Below are positions 31,655-41,297 of a DNA stretch of 64,000 nucleotides, piece after piece. Position numbers and translations under genes: made by a program. The notes under the pieces were generated by a model. That model worked only from the letters and a program-made list of their open reading frames with translations, did not search any database and had not been told where the DNA came from. The DNA is from Arthrobacter crystallopoietes (GTDB lineage: Bacteria > Actinomycetota > Actinomycetes > Actinomycetales > Micrococcaceae). Position 1 is the first letter of the stretch, and every line of letters begins with the position of its first letter. The stretch is from assembly GCF_002849715.1 (NCBI RefSeq), contig NZ_CP018863.1, positions 558,001 through 622,000 of the forward strand, read 5' to 3'.

Positions 31655-33295
31655 CTAGCGGCTGCGGCGGGCGTTGCTGGCCGGTGCCGAAGCGCGGCGA
31701 TTGCCGCGGCGCGGAGCGGACGAGGGCGCCTGACCGAGGCCGCGGCCCTCTCCGCGGGCGCTGGATGACTGCTGTCCGCCAGTAGATCCTGCGGCACGCT
31801 GTCCGGTGGCCCGCTGTCCTGTGGCCGGACGGCGCGAACGGCCCGGCTGAGCTACATCGGCGTCAGCACGGCGGCCACCCGGCGCAGCGGTATTGCGCGC
31901 TGCGGGTCCGCGGCCGGCGTTGTCCGCCGCAGTTGCGCGTCCCGTTCCGCCAGCGGATACACCGGCAGTTCGGCCGCGGCCGCCCTGCGACCGGGCAGCG
32001 CGCTTGCGCTGGGCATTGGCTCCAGTGGACTTGCCCTGCTTAGGGGCAGCACCACGGTGGGCGGCTTTGGCATCCATCGCCGCCCGGCGGGCCACCGGAT
32101 CCACCGGGGCTGCGACGTCTCCGACAAGTTTGGCCACCAGCGGAGAGGAAGCGGTCACGGATTCAAAGGCTACGTCAACGCCGGCAGCCTTCATCAGCTT
32201 GCCGACTTCGAGCTTCTGGTCCGGAATCACGATGGTGACAACCGTGCCGTCAGTGCCGGCACGAGCGGTACGGCCGGAACGGTGCAGGTAAGCCTTGTGC
32301 TCCGTGGGCGGGTCCACGTGAACGACGAGTTCGATCTCGTCAACATGCACGCCGCGGGCGGCTACGTCAGTGGCGACCAGGACCCGGACGTCGCCCGAGG
32401 AGAACTCGGCCAGGTTCCGGTCGCGCGCATTCTGCGAAAGGTTTCCGTGCAGATCTACTGCGGGAATGCCTGAATCGGTCAGGGTCTTGGCCAGCTTGCG
32501 CGCGTGGTGCTTGGTGCGGGTGAACAGGATACGGCGGCCGGCGCCGGACGCCAGCGCCTTCACCAACTGCTTCTTCACGGTCTGGTCCGGCGAGACCAGC
32601 ACATGGTGTTCCATGGTGCTGACGGCTGCCTGCGGATTGTCCACGGAATGGGTCAGGGGGTTGGACAGGTAGCGCTTCACGAGCTTGTCCACGCCGTTGT
32701 CCAAGGTGGCGGAGAACAACATGCGCTGGCCCTGGCTCGGAGTGGTGTCAAGCAGGCGCTGGACCACGGGGAGGAAACCCAGATCCGCCATGTGGTCCGC
32801 TTCGTCGAGGACGGTGATTTCTACCGACTCCAGCGTGAGGATCTTCTGCTTCATCAGGTCCTCGAGACGACCCGGGCAGGCGACCACGATATCGATGCCG
32901 GCGCGCAGCGCTTTTTCCTGCCGCTGCTGCGAGACGCCGCCGTAGATCACGGTGGTGTTCAGGCCCATTTCGCGGGCCAGCGGTTCGATAGTCGCGTTGA
33001 TCTGAGTAGCCAACTCGCGGGTGGGAGCGAGCACCAGGCCAAGCGGACGGCCGGGCTTACGGCGGTAGGCTGCTTCCTGCTCGGCCAGCCGGGAAACCAG
33101 CGGCAGGGCAAAAGCGAGCGTCTTTCCGGATCCGGTGCGGCCCCGGCCAAGGACGTCGCGTCCGGCCAGTGTGTCCGGGAGGGTTTCTACCTGGATCGGG
33201 AACGGTTCGGTGATGCCGCTGCCGGTCAACGAGGTGACGAGCGGCGAGGGAACTCCGAGCTGCTTAAAAGAGCGCACGGCAGTAGAGGTAGTCAT
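31655..33295 (-). CDS. DEAD-box RNA helicase (RhlE/cold-shock type)
   Basis: ATP-dependent RNA helicase of 546 residues. Motifs in order are a Q motif (PFPIQVETLP), Walker A GRTGSGKT near 52, PTREL near 90, DEAD within VLDEADHM near 160, FSATLD near 190, and HRSGRTARAG near 325. From about 390 the tail is basic, rich in Arg, Gly, Ala and Gln, and probably binds RNA. The ATG giving MTTSTAV was chosen by family resemblance. It lacks a Shine-Dalgarno, and a longer in-frame form exists. The upstream gap of 250 bases may encode a long leader, common for cold-shock helicases. Confidence 0.93.
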   Translation of the reverse strand: MTTSTAVRSFKQLGVPSPLVTSLTGSGITEPFPIQVETLPDTLAGRDVLGRGRTGSGKTLAFALPLVSRLAEQEAAYRRKPGRPLGLVLAPTRELATQINATIEPLAREMGLNTTVIYGGVSQQRQEKALRAGIDIVVACPGRLEDLMKQKILTLESVEITVLDEADHMADLGFLPVVQRLLDTTPSQGQRMLFSATLDNGVDKLVKRYLSNPLTHSVDNPQAAVSTMEHHVLVSPDQTVKKQLVKALASGAGRRILFTRTKHHARKLAKTLTDSGIPAVDLHGNLSQNARDRNLAEFSSGDVRVLVATDVAARGVHVDEIELVVHVDPPTEHKAYLHRSGRTARAGTDGTVVTIVIPDQKLEVGKLMKAAGVDVAFESVTASSPLVAKLVGDVAAPVDPVARRAAMDAKAAHRGAAPKQGKSTGANAQRKRAARSQGGRGRTAGVSAGGTGRATAADNAGRGPAARNTAAPGGRRADADVAQPGRSRRPATGQRATGQRAAGSTGGQQSSSARGEGRGLGQAPSSAPRRGNRRASAPASNARRSR

Positions 33296-33534
33296 GAGAG
33301 TAATCAGGTACTTTCGGTCAGTGTCCCCGGCACCGGCATGGCCCAGGGTTTCGCCGAAGAAAATCATCAGACAGAGTCAACCGCTCGGCTTCTTACCTGT
33401 TGGTCAGGACTTCTGGAGAAGCGATGGAACTGCGGGAGAAATGTGAAAGCGTTCATCGACGCAGGGAACGTACACCAATGCACGCTCCAAGTAAGTCAAG
33501 TTTACCAGCCCCACGGCAACATCCCGACCACGGC
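33296..33534. other. Divergent intergenic region, helicase/trmB
   Basis: About 240 bases with no convincing gene. On the minus strand a TTGACT hexamer near 33500 could be a -35 for the helicase, which would give a leader of over 150 bases. No riboswitch family is recognisable. Confidence 0.4.
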
Positions 33535-33540
33535 TATTCT
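33535..33540 (+). promoter_or_regulatory. -10 box for trmB
   Basis: TATTCT, 7 bases before the ATG. AGGAG is present but directly abuts the ATG, too close to act as a ribosome binding site, which favours leaderless translation. Confidence 0.55.
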
Positions 33541-33547
33541 GAAGGAG

Positions 33548-34489
33548 ATGACTCACGAGACCAGTTCTTCCCACACACCTTCGTCCGGCGGCACGGGCAA
33601 CGCCGACGGCGACACCGAAACCGCGCATGCAGCGGAGCCATTCCTGACCCGCACGGTCAGCTTTGTCCGCCGCGGCAACCGGCTGCAGGGACGCCGGCAG
33701 CAGGCCTGGAACGACTATGCGGAAAAGTACGTGATCGACGTCCCCCGGGACAAAACCGACACGTCCGTGCATCCGGACTTCGTCCTCGACGCGCACGCCG
33801 CTTTCGACCGTGAAGCACCGCTCGTCGTCGAAATCGGTTCCGGACTGGGCGAAGCCGTCTGCCATGCCGCCGAGCAGGACCCCGCGCGCAACTTCCTGGC
33901 GCTGGAGGTCTACAAGCCCGGACTGGCGCAAACGCTGCTCCGCGTCGGGCAGAAGGGTCTGCGCAACGTCCGGGTGGTCCAGGCCAACGCGCCGGAGGTG
34001 CTCGCCACCATGCTCCCGGCCGGTTCGGTCAGCGAATTGTGGGTCTTTTTCCCGGACCCGTGGCACAAGACGCGCCATCACAAGCGCCGCCTCGTACAGG
34101 AAAGCTTTGCCGGTCTGGCGGCGCGCGTATTGGAGCCGGGGGGCTTGTGGCGGCTGGCCACGGACTGGTCTTCCTATGCAATCCAGATGCGCGACGTGGC
34201 CGATGCCTCAGAGGACTTTGACAACGTCCACGCCGGCGAACGTTCAGGCGCAGACAGTCCGCTGACCAAGGTCTGGGAAAGCGGCGTCGAAAAAGTGGTC
34301 GGCGGTGCGCCTGTCCGCGAGGGCAAGCTGCCGGTCAGCACCGGCAACGCAAGCGAAGGTGAAGGCATGGACGACATCGGCGGTTGGGCACCGCGGTTCG
34401 AGGGCCGGGCGCTGACCAGCTTCGAGCAGAAGGCGCATGAGGCGGGCCGGGAGATTTTCGATCTGGCCTACCGCCGCAAGCAGCGGTAG
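33548..34489 (+). CDS. trmB: tRNA (guanine-N7)-methyltransferase
   Basis: Methylates G46 in the tRNA variable loop using AdoMet. The 313-residue protein has VEIGSGLGEAVCHAAE as the AdoMet loop (near 95), FLALEVYKPGLA, and the signature VFFPDPWHKTRHHKRRLVQ near 175. It is longer than the usual 220-250 residues, with a Ser/Thr-rich N-terminal extension of about 30 residues and an insert after residue 235. The start follows the promoter geometry, as the upstream frame has no start codon with support. It converges on the anti-sigma gene. Confidence 0.94.
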   Translation: MTHETSSSHTPSSGGTGNADGDTETAHAAEPFLTRTVSFVRRGNRLQGRRQQAWNDYAEKYVIDVPRDKTDTSVHPDFVLDAHAAFDREAPLVVEIGSGLGEAVCHAAEQDPARNFLALEVYKPGLAQTLLRVGQKGLRNVRVVQANAPEVLATMLPAGSVSELWVFFPDPWHKTRHHKRRLVQESFAGLAARVLEPGGLWRLATDWSSYAIQMRDVADASEDFDNVHAGERSGADSPLTKVWESGVEKVVGGAPVREGKLPVSTGNASEGEGMDDIGGWAPRFEGRALTSFEQKAHEAGREIFDLAYRRKQR

Positions 34490-34514
34490 GCGCTGGCGGC
34501 AGGGCACCGGGCGT

Positions 34515-35174
34515 TCAATCGCGCGTGACTACCGAGGCGACCGGGACAGCGGCGTCATTCTTGATCTCGACCCTGACGATGTCTTCGGTTCCGACGTCGG
34601 TAGCTGCCGTGAGCCGTGCCCGGCCCGCGGGCGTTGCCTTCCACGTGGCCACCTGGCGGGCCTTGCCCGTGGAATCGGTGACCCAGAGGGAGAGTACACC
34701 GCTGTCAGGCAACTGTTCGCCGTCCACAGCCAGCTCTGTGCCCCACCGCTTGTACACCAAGTCCAGATCCACTTGGAGACCGCGGGAGGAAGCCATCGTA
34801 TAGCTGTCCATTTCCTGCTCCGGCGCCGTGACCACCGGCCCCACGACCGCACCGATGACCAGCGATGCCGCGGCGACGGCGGCAACCAAGCCAGCCACCC
34901 GGCGTCGTGCTTTGCGGCGGCGCACCACCAATTCGTTCAGCAGCCGCTTGGTATTCTGCTCGATTTCTTCGACGGGCGGTTCCGCCAGCTCCAGCGCCTC
35001 GTCCCGCGGCACAGCGTCCAGCATGCCCGGGAGGCTCTCCAGCTCGGCGGCTTCCTGCCGGCAGACCGGACAATCATTGAGGTGCGCTTCGAAGGCCCGG
35101 GCCTCATCCCGCCGGAGACCGCCGAGGATGTAAAGGCCGAGCAGTTCCCGCAGCTGCTCATGGTCGCCTTTCAT
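34515..35174 (-). CDS. Zinc-binding anti-sigma factor
   Basis: A membrane-bound 219-residue regulator. The N-terminus holds the ZAS motif H-x3-C-x2-C (HLNDCPVC, about 31-38). One membrane helix lies at about 92-113, and an extracytoplasmic RskA-like C-terminal domain contains SLWVTDSTGKARQVATWKA. The family sequesters an ECF sigma factor at the membrane until a signal triggers release. Its ATG overlaps the sigma gene's TGA by 4 bases, so the two are made together. Confidence 0.92.
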   Translation of the reverse strand: MKGDHEQLRELLGLYILGGLRRDEARAFEAHLNDCPVCRQEAAELESLPGMLDAVPRDEALELAEPPVEEIEQNTKRLLNELVVRRRKARRRVAGLVAAVAAASLVIGAVVGPVVTAPEQEMDSYTMASSRGLQVDLDLVYKRWGTELAVDGEQLPDSGVLSLWVTDSTGKARQVATWKATPAGRARLTAATDVGTEDIVRVEIKNDAAVPVASVVTRD

Positions 35175-35662
35175 CGCTTGACTCCCATCTCATCGAGTAC
35201 AGACCGTAGCGCTTTCACACCGTAAAAGGCGCGCGATTTAACCGTCCCCAGCGGCAGGTGCAGTTCCTCGGCTGCTTCAGCGGCGGTCAACCGCTGGTAA
35301 TGCAGCGCCAGAATGACGTTCCTGTGGTCCACGCTGAGCCGTGTCAGGGCTTCCTCCATAATCACTTTGAGCAACAGCCGGTCCACTTGATCGGCCGTTG
35401 CCAGCTCTTCTTCCGGCATGTTCGTTACCTGCGCCCTGCTGCTGCGGCGCCGGTAGTTGTCGATAATGACGTGCCGCGCGGTCCGGTACAGGTACCCGCG
35501 CATGTTCTCAACCTCCGGGCCCAGTTTCCAGACACGCAGGATCGTCTCCTGCACCACGTCATCGGCCTGGTCCGGGTCTGAAGTGGCGGCCAGCACGAAT
35601 CGTCTCAGTGCCGCCGCATGGTCGCGGTACAACTGCGCGACCGCTTCTTCTTCCATCGACAT
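35171..35662 (-). CDS. ECF-family RNA polymerase sigma factor
   Basis: A 163-residue alternative sigma factor with region 2 (YRDHAAALRRFVLAA through QADDVVQETILRVW, about 13-60) and region 4 (ILALHYQRLTAAEAAEELHLPLGTVKSRAFYGVKALR, about 115-150) with its helix-turn-helix. The ATG has AGGAGG at 7-base spacing. A TGAACC-N16-CGTCTT promoter lies about 50 bases upstream and matches one driving the divergent lipoprotein, which suggests autoregulation. The anti-sigma gene is coupled downstream. Confidence 0.94.
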   Translation of the reverse strand: MSMEEEAVAQLYRDHAAALRRFVLAATSDPDQADDVVQETILRVWKLGPEVENMRGYLYRTARHVIIDNYRRRSSRAQVTNMPEEELATADQVDRLLLKVIMEEALTRLSVDHRNVILALHYQRLTAAEAAEELHLPLGTVKSRAFYGVKALRSVLDEMGVKR

Positions 35663-35714
35663 CGATGTTCCTCCTGACCGCACAGCCCGGGTTCCGGAGC
35701 CATCCGCAATCAGG

Positions 35715-35742
35715 AAGACGTGCCCAACAGCGGAAAGGTTCA
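35715..35742 (-). promoter_or_regulatory. ECF-type promoter of the sigma/anti-sigma operon
   Basis: On the minus strand TGAACC (35742-35737), a 16-base spacer, then CGTCTT (35720-35715). The GAAC/CGTC pair is the usual form of ECF promoters, and the same hexamers recur in the divergent promoter. Confidence 0.72.
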
Positions 35743-35773
35743 CCGGCTAGGAAGAAGAACATCCCCCAGGCGT

Positions 35774-35802
35774 TGAACCATTTTCGCCCGGCAGTACGTC
35801 TT
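35774..35802 (+). promoter_or_regulatory. ECF-type promoter of the lipoprotein gene
   Basis: TGAACC (35774-35779), a 17-base spacer, then CGTCTT (35797-35802). Both hexamers are identical to those of the sigma operon promoter. Confidence 0.72.
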
Positions 35803-35870
35803 TGCCAATAGCGGCCCGCAACCGGCGGGCCGGGACCGAGCGCAGCCCGGTTGATCGTTAGGAATTCCTC

Positions 35871-36416
35871 ATGAAAATCAAACTCAGTGGTGCTGCTGCC
35901 CTTATGACCGCAGCCCTTCTCGGCCTCACCGGATGCGGAGGCGGCGACGAATCAGGCACGGAAGCCCCGCCGCCGGCCGAAGAAACAACCGCCATGCCCG
36001 AGACCACCGAATCGGCACCGGGCGGGGCAAGTGCCCCGGCCTCCGGTGAAGCCGGGGCGATGGCTGGTTCCCAGCTCATGACTGCCGAAACCGATCTCGG
36101 CGAGATTGTGGTCGATGGCGAGGGAATGACCGTCTACTACTTCACCAAGGACGAAAAAGGCTCTGGTGTCAGCAACTGCACCGGCGACTGCCTGGTCGCG
36201 TGGCCACCTGTCTTGACCGAAGGCGATGCCCCGGAAGTTGAAGGCATCACCGCGGAAGTCGGCACCATCGACACCCCTGACGGCAAGAAGCAGGTGACCA
36301 TCGACGGCATGCCGATCTACTACTGGCAGAACGACAAGGCACCGGGAGACGTCGACGGCCAAGGCGTCAACGACGTCTGGTACGTAGTGGCCCCGGACGG
36401 CCAAATGATCCGCTGA
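35871..36416 (+). CDS. Secreted-repeat lipoprotein (COG4315 type)
   Basis: A 181-residue lipoprotein with a signal peptide and lipobox LTGC (acylated Cys about 22), a Pro/Glu/Ala-rich linker to about 65, then two copies of the secreted repeat of unknown function. The first has MTVYYFTKDEKGSG with cysteines in NCTGDCLVAWPP; the second has MPIYYWQNDKAPGD ending in VWYVVAPDG. A ribosome site AGGA precedes the ATG. Its promoter matches that of the adjacent ECF sigma factor, making it a likely regulon member at the outer face of the membrane. Confidence 0.93.
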   Translation: MKIKLSGAAALMTAALLGLTGCGGGDESGTEAPPPAEETTAMPETTESAPGGASAPASGEAGAMAGSQLMTAETDLGEIVVDGEGMTVYYFTKDEKGSGVSNCTGDCLVAWPPVLTEGDAPEVEGITAEVGTIDTPDGKKQVTIDGMPIYYWQNDKAPGDVDGQGVNDVWYVVAPDGQMIR

Positions 36417-36655
36417 AAGACTGGCGGAGGGTCCGCCGCGCGGGTGGACGAGGCCAACAGGCCTGGAGTATCGATCCGCGCGGGGCTCTCCGCCTGTCTG
36501 GCGTCCCCGGGCATCACTGTTACTGCGCCATGACTGCCAGTGAACGTGCTGCCAGGTGGTTCATTACGGCCGGGCCCCATCTCCACAGGGGCCGTTCCAC
36601 ACCTGCCGTGTCCACATTGCCTCGGCGCCGCCTTCGGATCAGTCCTGTCTGCACC

Positions 36656-36661
36656 TACTGT
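36656..36661 (+). promoter_or_regulatory. -10 box for the UPF0758-domain gene
   Basis: TACTGT, 7 bases before the ATG, no Shine-Dalgarno. The rest of the 36417-36655 gap shows nothing clear. Confidence 0.45.
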
Positions 36662-36668
36662 TGGCCGC

Positions 36669-37043
36669 ATGAAGACAAGTCACAGGAACCATCGCGCGAT
36701 TGCGCAGATGCAGGCGGAAGACCGGCCCAGGGAGCGCATGGCCCGGATGGGAATCCGCAGGTTGAGGGATGCGGAGGTGCTGGCGCTGGTCATCGGCTCC
36801 GGGACGAGGGAAGCCAGCAGCGTGGAACTGGCACAGTCAATCCTGAAAAGGCTCGGCGGTCCGGGCGGGCTGCAACTCGCCGACCCCGGGGAACTTCAGG
36901 AGGTGCCAGGGGTCGGCGCTGCGCTGGCGGCCAGGATCGCCGGCGCCATGGAACTGGCGCGGCGGGCAGCCATCAGGAGTGCGGACGCCAGACCACCAAG
37001 GCCTGGCTCCGCGGCCGCGGACGCTTCCCGCGGGCCAGCGTGA
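36669..37043 (+). CDS. RadC N-terminal (UPF0758) domain-only protein
   Basis: A 124-residue protein matching only the helix-hairpin-helix half of RadC/YicR: RPRERMARMGIRRLRDAEVLALVIGSGT, a variant of the RPRERL...LSDAELLAILLRTGT opening, then LQEVPGVGAALAARIAGAMELARR. The C-terminal JAB/MPN metalloprotease-like domain of RadC is absent, and the DNA beyond is occupied by hspR on the other strand. It may be a natural short form or a remnant. The last 71 bases overlap hspR tail to tail. Confidence 0.75.
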   Translation: MKTSHRNHRAIAQMQAEDRPRERMARMGIRRLRDAEVLALVIGSGTREASSVELAQSILKRLGGPGGLQLADPGELQEVPGVGAALAARIAGAMELARRAAIRSADARPPRPGSAAADASRGPA

Positions 37044-37398
37044 CCACGTCGCCGGCCAGCCCGGCGGCGAACACCCGGCTGGTTTCCGTTCCGCTCTGCC
37101 GGCGCGTGCCTTCGAGCTCGGCAGTCAGTTCCTGCACCCGGGATCGCAGGGCGTTCACCTGGTTCTCCAGTTCCAGGATCCGCTTGATGCCCTCCAGCGA
37201 TACGCCTTCCTGCGATAACCGCTGGACCTCACGCAAAGTGTCCACGTCGCGTTGAGAATAGCGGCGCTGGCGGCCGCGCTGGCGGGAGGGCGAGACGAGT
37301 CCCAGCCGGTCGTACTGGCGCAGGGTCTGCGGATGCATCTCTGCGAGTTCGGCCGCTACGGAGATCACAAAAATAGGGGCGTTGCGGTCAATACCCAT
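36973..37398 (-). CDS. hspR: HspR, MerR-family heat-shock repressor
   Basis: Represses the dnaK operon and clpB by binding HAIR elements, with DnaK as co-repressor. The 141-residue protein has the MerR helix-turn-helix AAELAEMHPQTLRQYDRLGLVSPSR (about 14-38), RYSQRDVDTLREVQRL, and a coiled coil about 70-95. The second ATG was chosen because GGAG lies 6 bases upstream. A hydrophobic IFVISVAAEL stretch precedes the HTH, as in the family. It is the last gene of the operon, 20 bases after dnaJ. Matching HAIR sites occur at three places in this window. Confidence 0.95.
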   Translation of the reverse strand: MGIDRNAPIFVISVAAELAEMHPQTLRQYDRLGLVSPSRQRGRQRRYSQRDVDTLREVQRLSQEGVSLEGIKRILELENQVNALRSRVQELTAELEGTRRQSGTETSRVFAAGLAGDVVTLARGKRPRPRSQALVVWRPHS

Positions 37399-37418
37399 TG
37401 CTTTCTCCATTCTTCCGG

Positions 37419-38396
37419 CTACAGCCTGGCCTTAGCCGCCAGGTTCTCACGCGGGTTTGCACCCGAAGTGGCCGCAGCGAAGGCCTTGACTGCTTCCTGA
37501 GCTTCCTTGTTCAGGTTCTGCGGAACAACGACGTCGATAGTCACCAGCAGATCCCCCGTAGCCTTGGACGTGTTCACGCCCCGGCCTTTCACGCGCAGGG
37601 TCCGTCCGGACGGAGTTCCGGCAGGTACCTTCACCTTAACCGTTTCGCCGTTCAGGGTGGGTACTTCGATCTGCGCGCCGAGCGCCGCCTCGTCGAAGGA
37701 TACGGGGACATGGATCCGGATATTGTCCCCGTCACGGGTAAAGAAACTGTGCGGCTGGACATTCACGGTCACCATCAGATCGCCGTTACCGGCAGGGCCT
37801 GGCTGGCCCTTTCCACGGACGCGGACCTTCTGGCCGTCCTTGATACCCGCAGGAATCCGGACCTCGATGACCTCGCCGGAGGGCTCGCGCAACCCGATGG
37901 TGGTCCCCTTGATGGAACCGGCGAACGAAATACTGGTTGATGCGGTCCGGTCCGCACCCTTGCGCGGGGGTGCCTGCGGAGGCTGGAAGCCGCCGCCGAA
38001 GCCGCCACCAAAGAGGTCGGCGAACTCGGGCGGAATATTGCCGTTACCGAACCCGCCGGATGAACGCCCGCGCGTGCTCTGGCCGAACATACTGCCGAAA
38101 ATGTCCTCGAATCCGCCGCCGCCCGGCGCGCCTGCCCCGCTGGCCGTAAAGCGGGCCCCGCTGCCCATCGCCCGGATGGCGTCGTATTGCTGGCGCTCCT
38201 CCGGATCGGAGAGCACCGAATACGCTTCGGAGACGTCCTTAAACATCTTTTCAGCCGCGGCGTCGGAGGAGTTGGTGTCCGGATGGTACTTCCGGGCAAG
38301 TTTGCGGTAGGCCTTCTTGATGTCGGCGTCCGACGCGTCCTTGGAGACACCAAGGATCTTGTAGAAGTCCTTCTCGACCCAATCCTGGCTAGCCAT
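37419..38396 (-). CDS. dnaJ: DnaJ-type co-chaperone without zinc fingers
   Basis: J-domain protein of 325 residues that stimulates DnaK ATPase. The J domain (10-75) contains the invariant HPD in KYHPDTN. A Gly/Phe-rich linker runs about 85-150, and two C-terminal beta domains follow. The four CxxCxGxG zinc repeats of classical DnaJ are absent, as in CbpA/DnaJ2-type proteins. This is the form usually found in actinobacterial HspR operons. A 94-base gap with a hairpin separates it from grpE. Confidence 0.95.
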   Translation of the reverse strand: MASQDWVEKDFYKILGVSKDASDADIKKAYRKLARKYHPDTNSSDAAAEKMFKDVSEAYSVLSDPEERQQYDAIRAMGSGARFTASGAGAPGGGGFEDIFGSMFGQSTRGRSSGGFGNGNIPPEFADLFGGGFGGGFQPPQAPPRKGADRTASTSISFAGSIKGTTIGLREPSGEVIEVRIPAGIKDGQKVRVRGKGQPGPAGNGDLMVTVNVQPHSFFTRDGDNIRIHVPVSFDEAALGAQIEVPTLNGETVKVKVPAGTPSGRTLRVKGRGVNTSKATGDLLVTIDVVVPQNLNKEAQEAVKAFAAATSGANPRENLAAKARL

Positions 38397-38450
38397 TCAG
38401 GCGCCTCCCTTCACGTAGTTCAAAGTCTATGGTGGCCAAGAGCCCATGAG

Positions 38451-38480
38451 AGCCGGGGACGCCTTACGACGTCCCCGGCT
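38451..38480 (-). other. Intergenic hairpin between grpE and dnaJ
   Basis: A perfect 11-bp inverted repeat (38451-38461 and 38470-38480) inside an otherwise tight operon, not followed by T-residues. It could be an attenuator or an RNA-processing and stability element that sets different levels for dnaK-grpE and dnaJ-hspR. Confidence 0.5.
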
Positions 38481-38490
38481 TCATACGGTG

Positions 38491-39162
38491 CTACTCGGCC
38501 GGTACAGCCACAATCACCTGGGCAGCACGCAGGACGCGCTCCCCGGCCTTGTACCCGGTCCGCAGGATCTGGCTGACTGAATCAACCTGGACATCTGCGC
38601 TTTGCTGCTGCATCAGCGCTTCGTGGACGTTCGGGTCAAACTCCACGTCCGTCTCGGAGATTGGCTCCAGTCCGTAGACCTTCAAGACGTTTTCCAGCTT
38701 CGTCGCGATAGCGGCGAAGGGTCCGTCCTCGAGGTCTCCGTGCTGGCGTGCGGCGTCGATGTCGTCGAGTACCGGAAGCAGCGAGTTGAGGACGCCAACG
38801 ATGGCCATCTGGCCAGCCACCGCGCGGTCCCGCTCCACACGCTTGCGGTAATTCACGTACTCCGCCTGAAGGCGCAGCAGGTCATTCCTCAACTCGGCGG
38901 CCTGTTCCGAATCCACGCCCTGGGCCACCGACTCCCCTGCGGGGACGTCGGTGCTGTTCAGGATCGCCTCGGCCTGGGACAGTGCATCTCCGTCAACACC
39001 CTCGGCTGCGGGTGCCTCCGCGGCGGCAGCCTCATCGGCTGCCTCCGCATCGGCAGGTGCTTCCTGGCCACGGACCTTGCCCGTCTCCGGGTCAATCTTG
39101 CGGTTGTCGCGGAAGCTCACCGGCTCTGACTCGTGCTCGTGCTCGTTACCGTGGTTGGCCAT
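38491..39162 (-). CDS. grpE: GrpE nucleotide exchange factor
   Basis: A 223-residue thermosensing exchange factor that releases ADP from DnaK. The first 75 residues are acidic and Ala-rich. A long coiled coil (about 80-125, with LRLQAEYVNYRKRVERDR) leads to the beta domain with LPVLDDIDAARQHGDLEDGPF, LEPISETDVEFDPNVHEALMQ and a C-terminal GYKAGERVLRAAQVIVA. Its ATG is 2 bases after the dnaK stop. Confidence 0.96.
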   Translation of the reverse strand: MANHGNEHEHESEPVSFRDNRKIDPETGKVRGQEAPADAEAADEAAAAEAPAAEGVDGDALSQAEAILNSTDVPAGESVAQGVDSEQAAELRNDLLRLQAEYVNYRKRVERDRAVAGQMAIVGVLNSLLPVLDDIDAARQHGDLEDGPFAAIATKLENVLKVYGLEPISETDVEFDPNVHEALMQQQSADVQVDSVSQILRTGYKAGERVLRAAQVIVAVPAE

Positions 39163-39164
39163 AG

Positions 39165-41176
<2,012 letters not shown>

Positions 41177-41207
41177 TTTACTCAGACTCGAAAGGATGTC
41201 AATTCAA

Positions 41208-41228
41208 CCTGAGCCAATCCGACTCAAG
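41208..41228. promoter_or_regulatory. HAIR operator 2 upstream of dnaK
   Basis: CCTGAGC-N7-ACTCAAG, 52 bases (about five helical turns) upstream of operator 1, so both could lie on the same DNA face. Confidence 0.85.
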
Positions 41229-41297
41229 TTTGGCTCGTGCGGTCAAGCAGACCAGTTCACAATAAATGCCGCCATGGCGCGGCCTTGTGCCTAAAAC

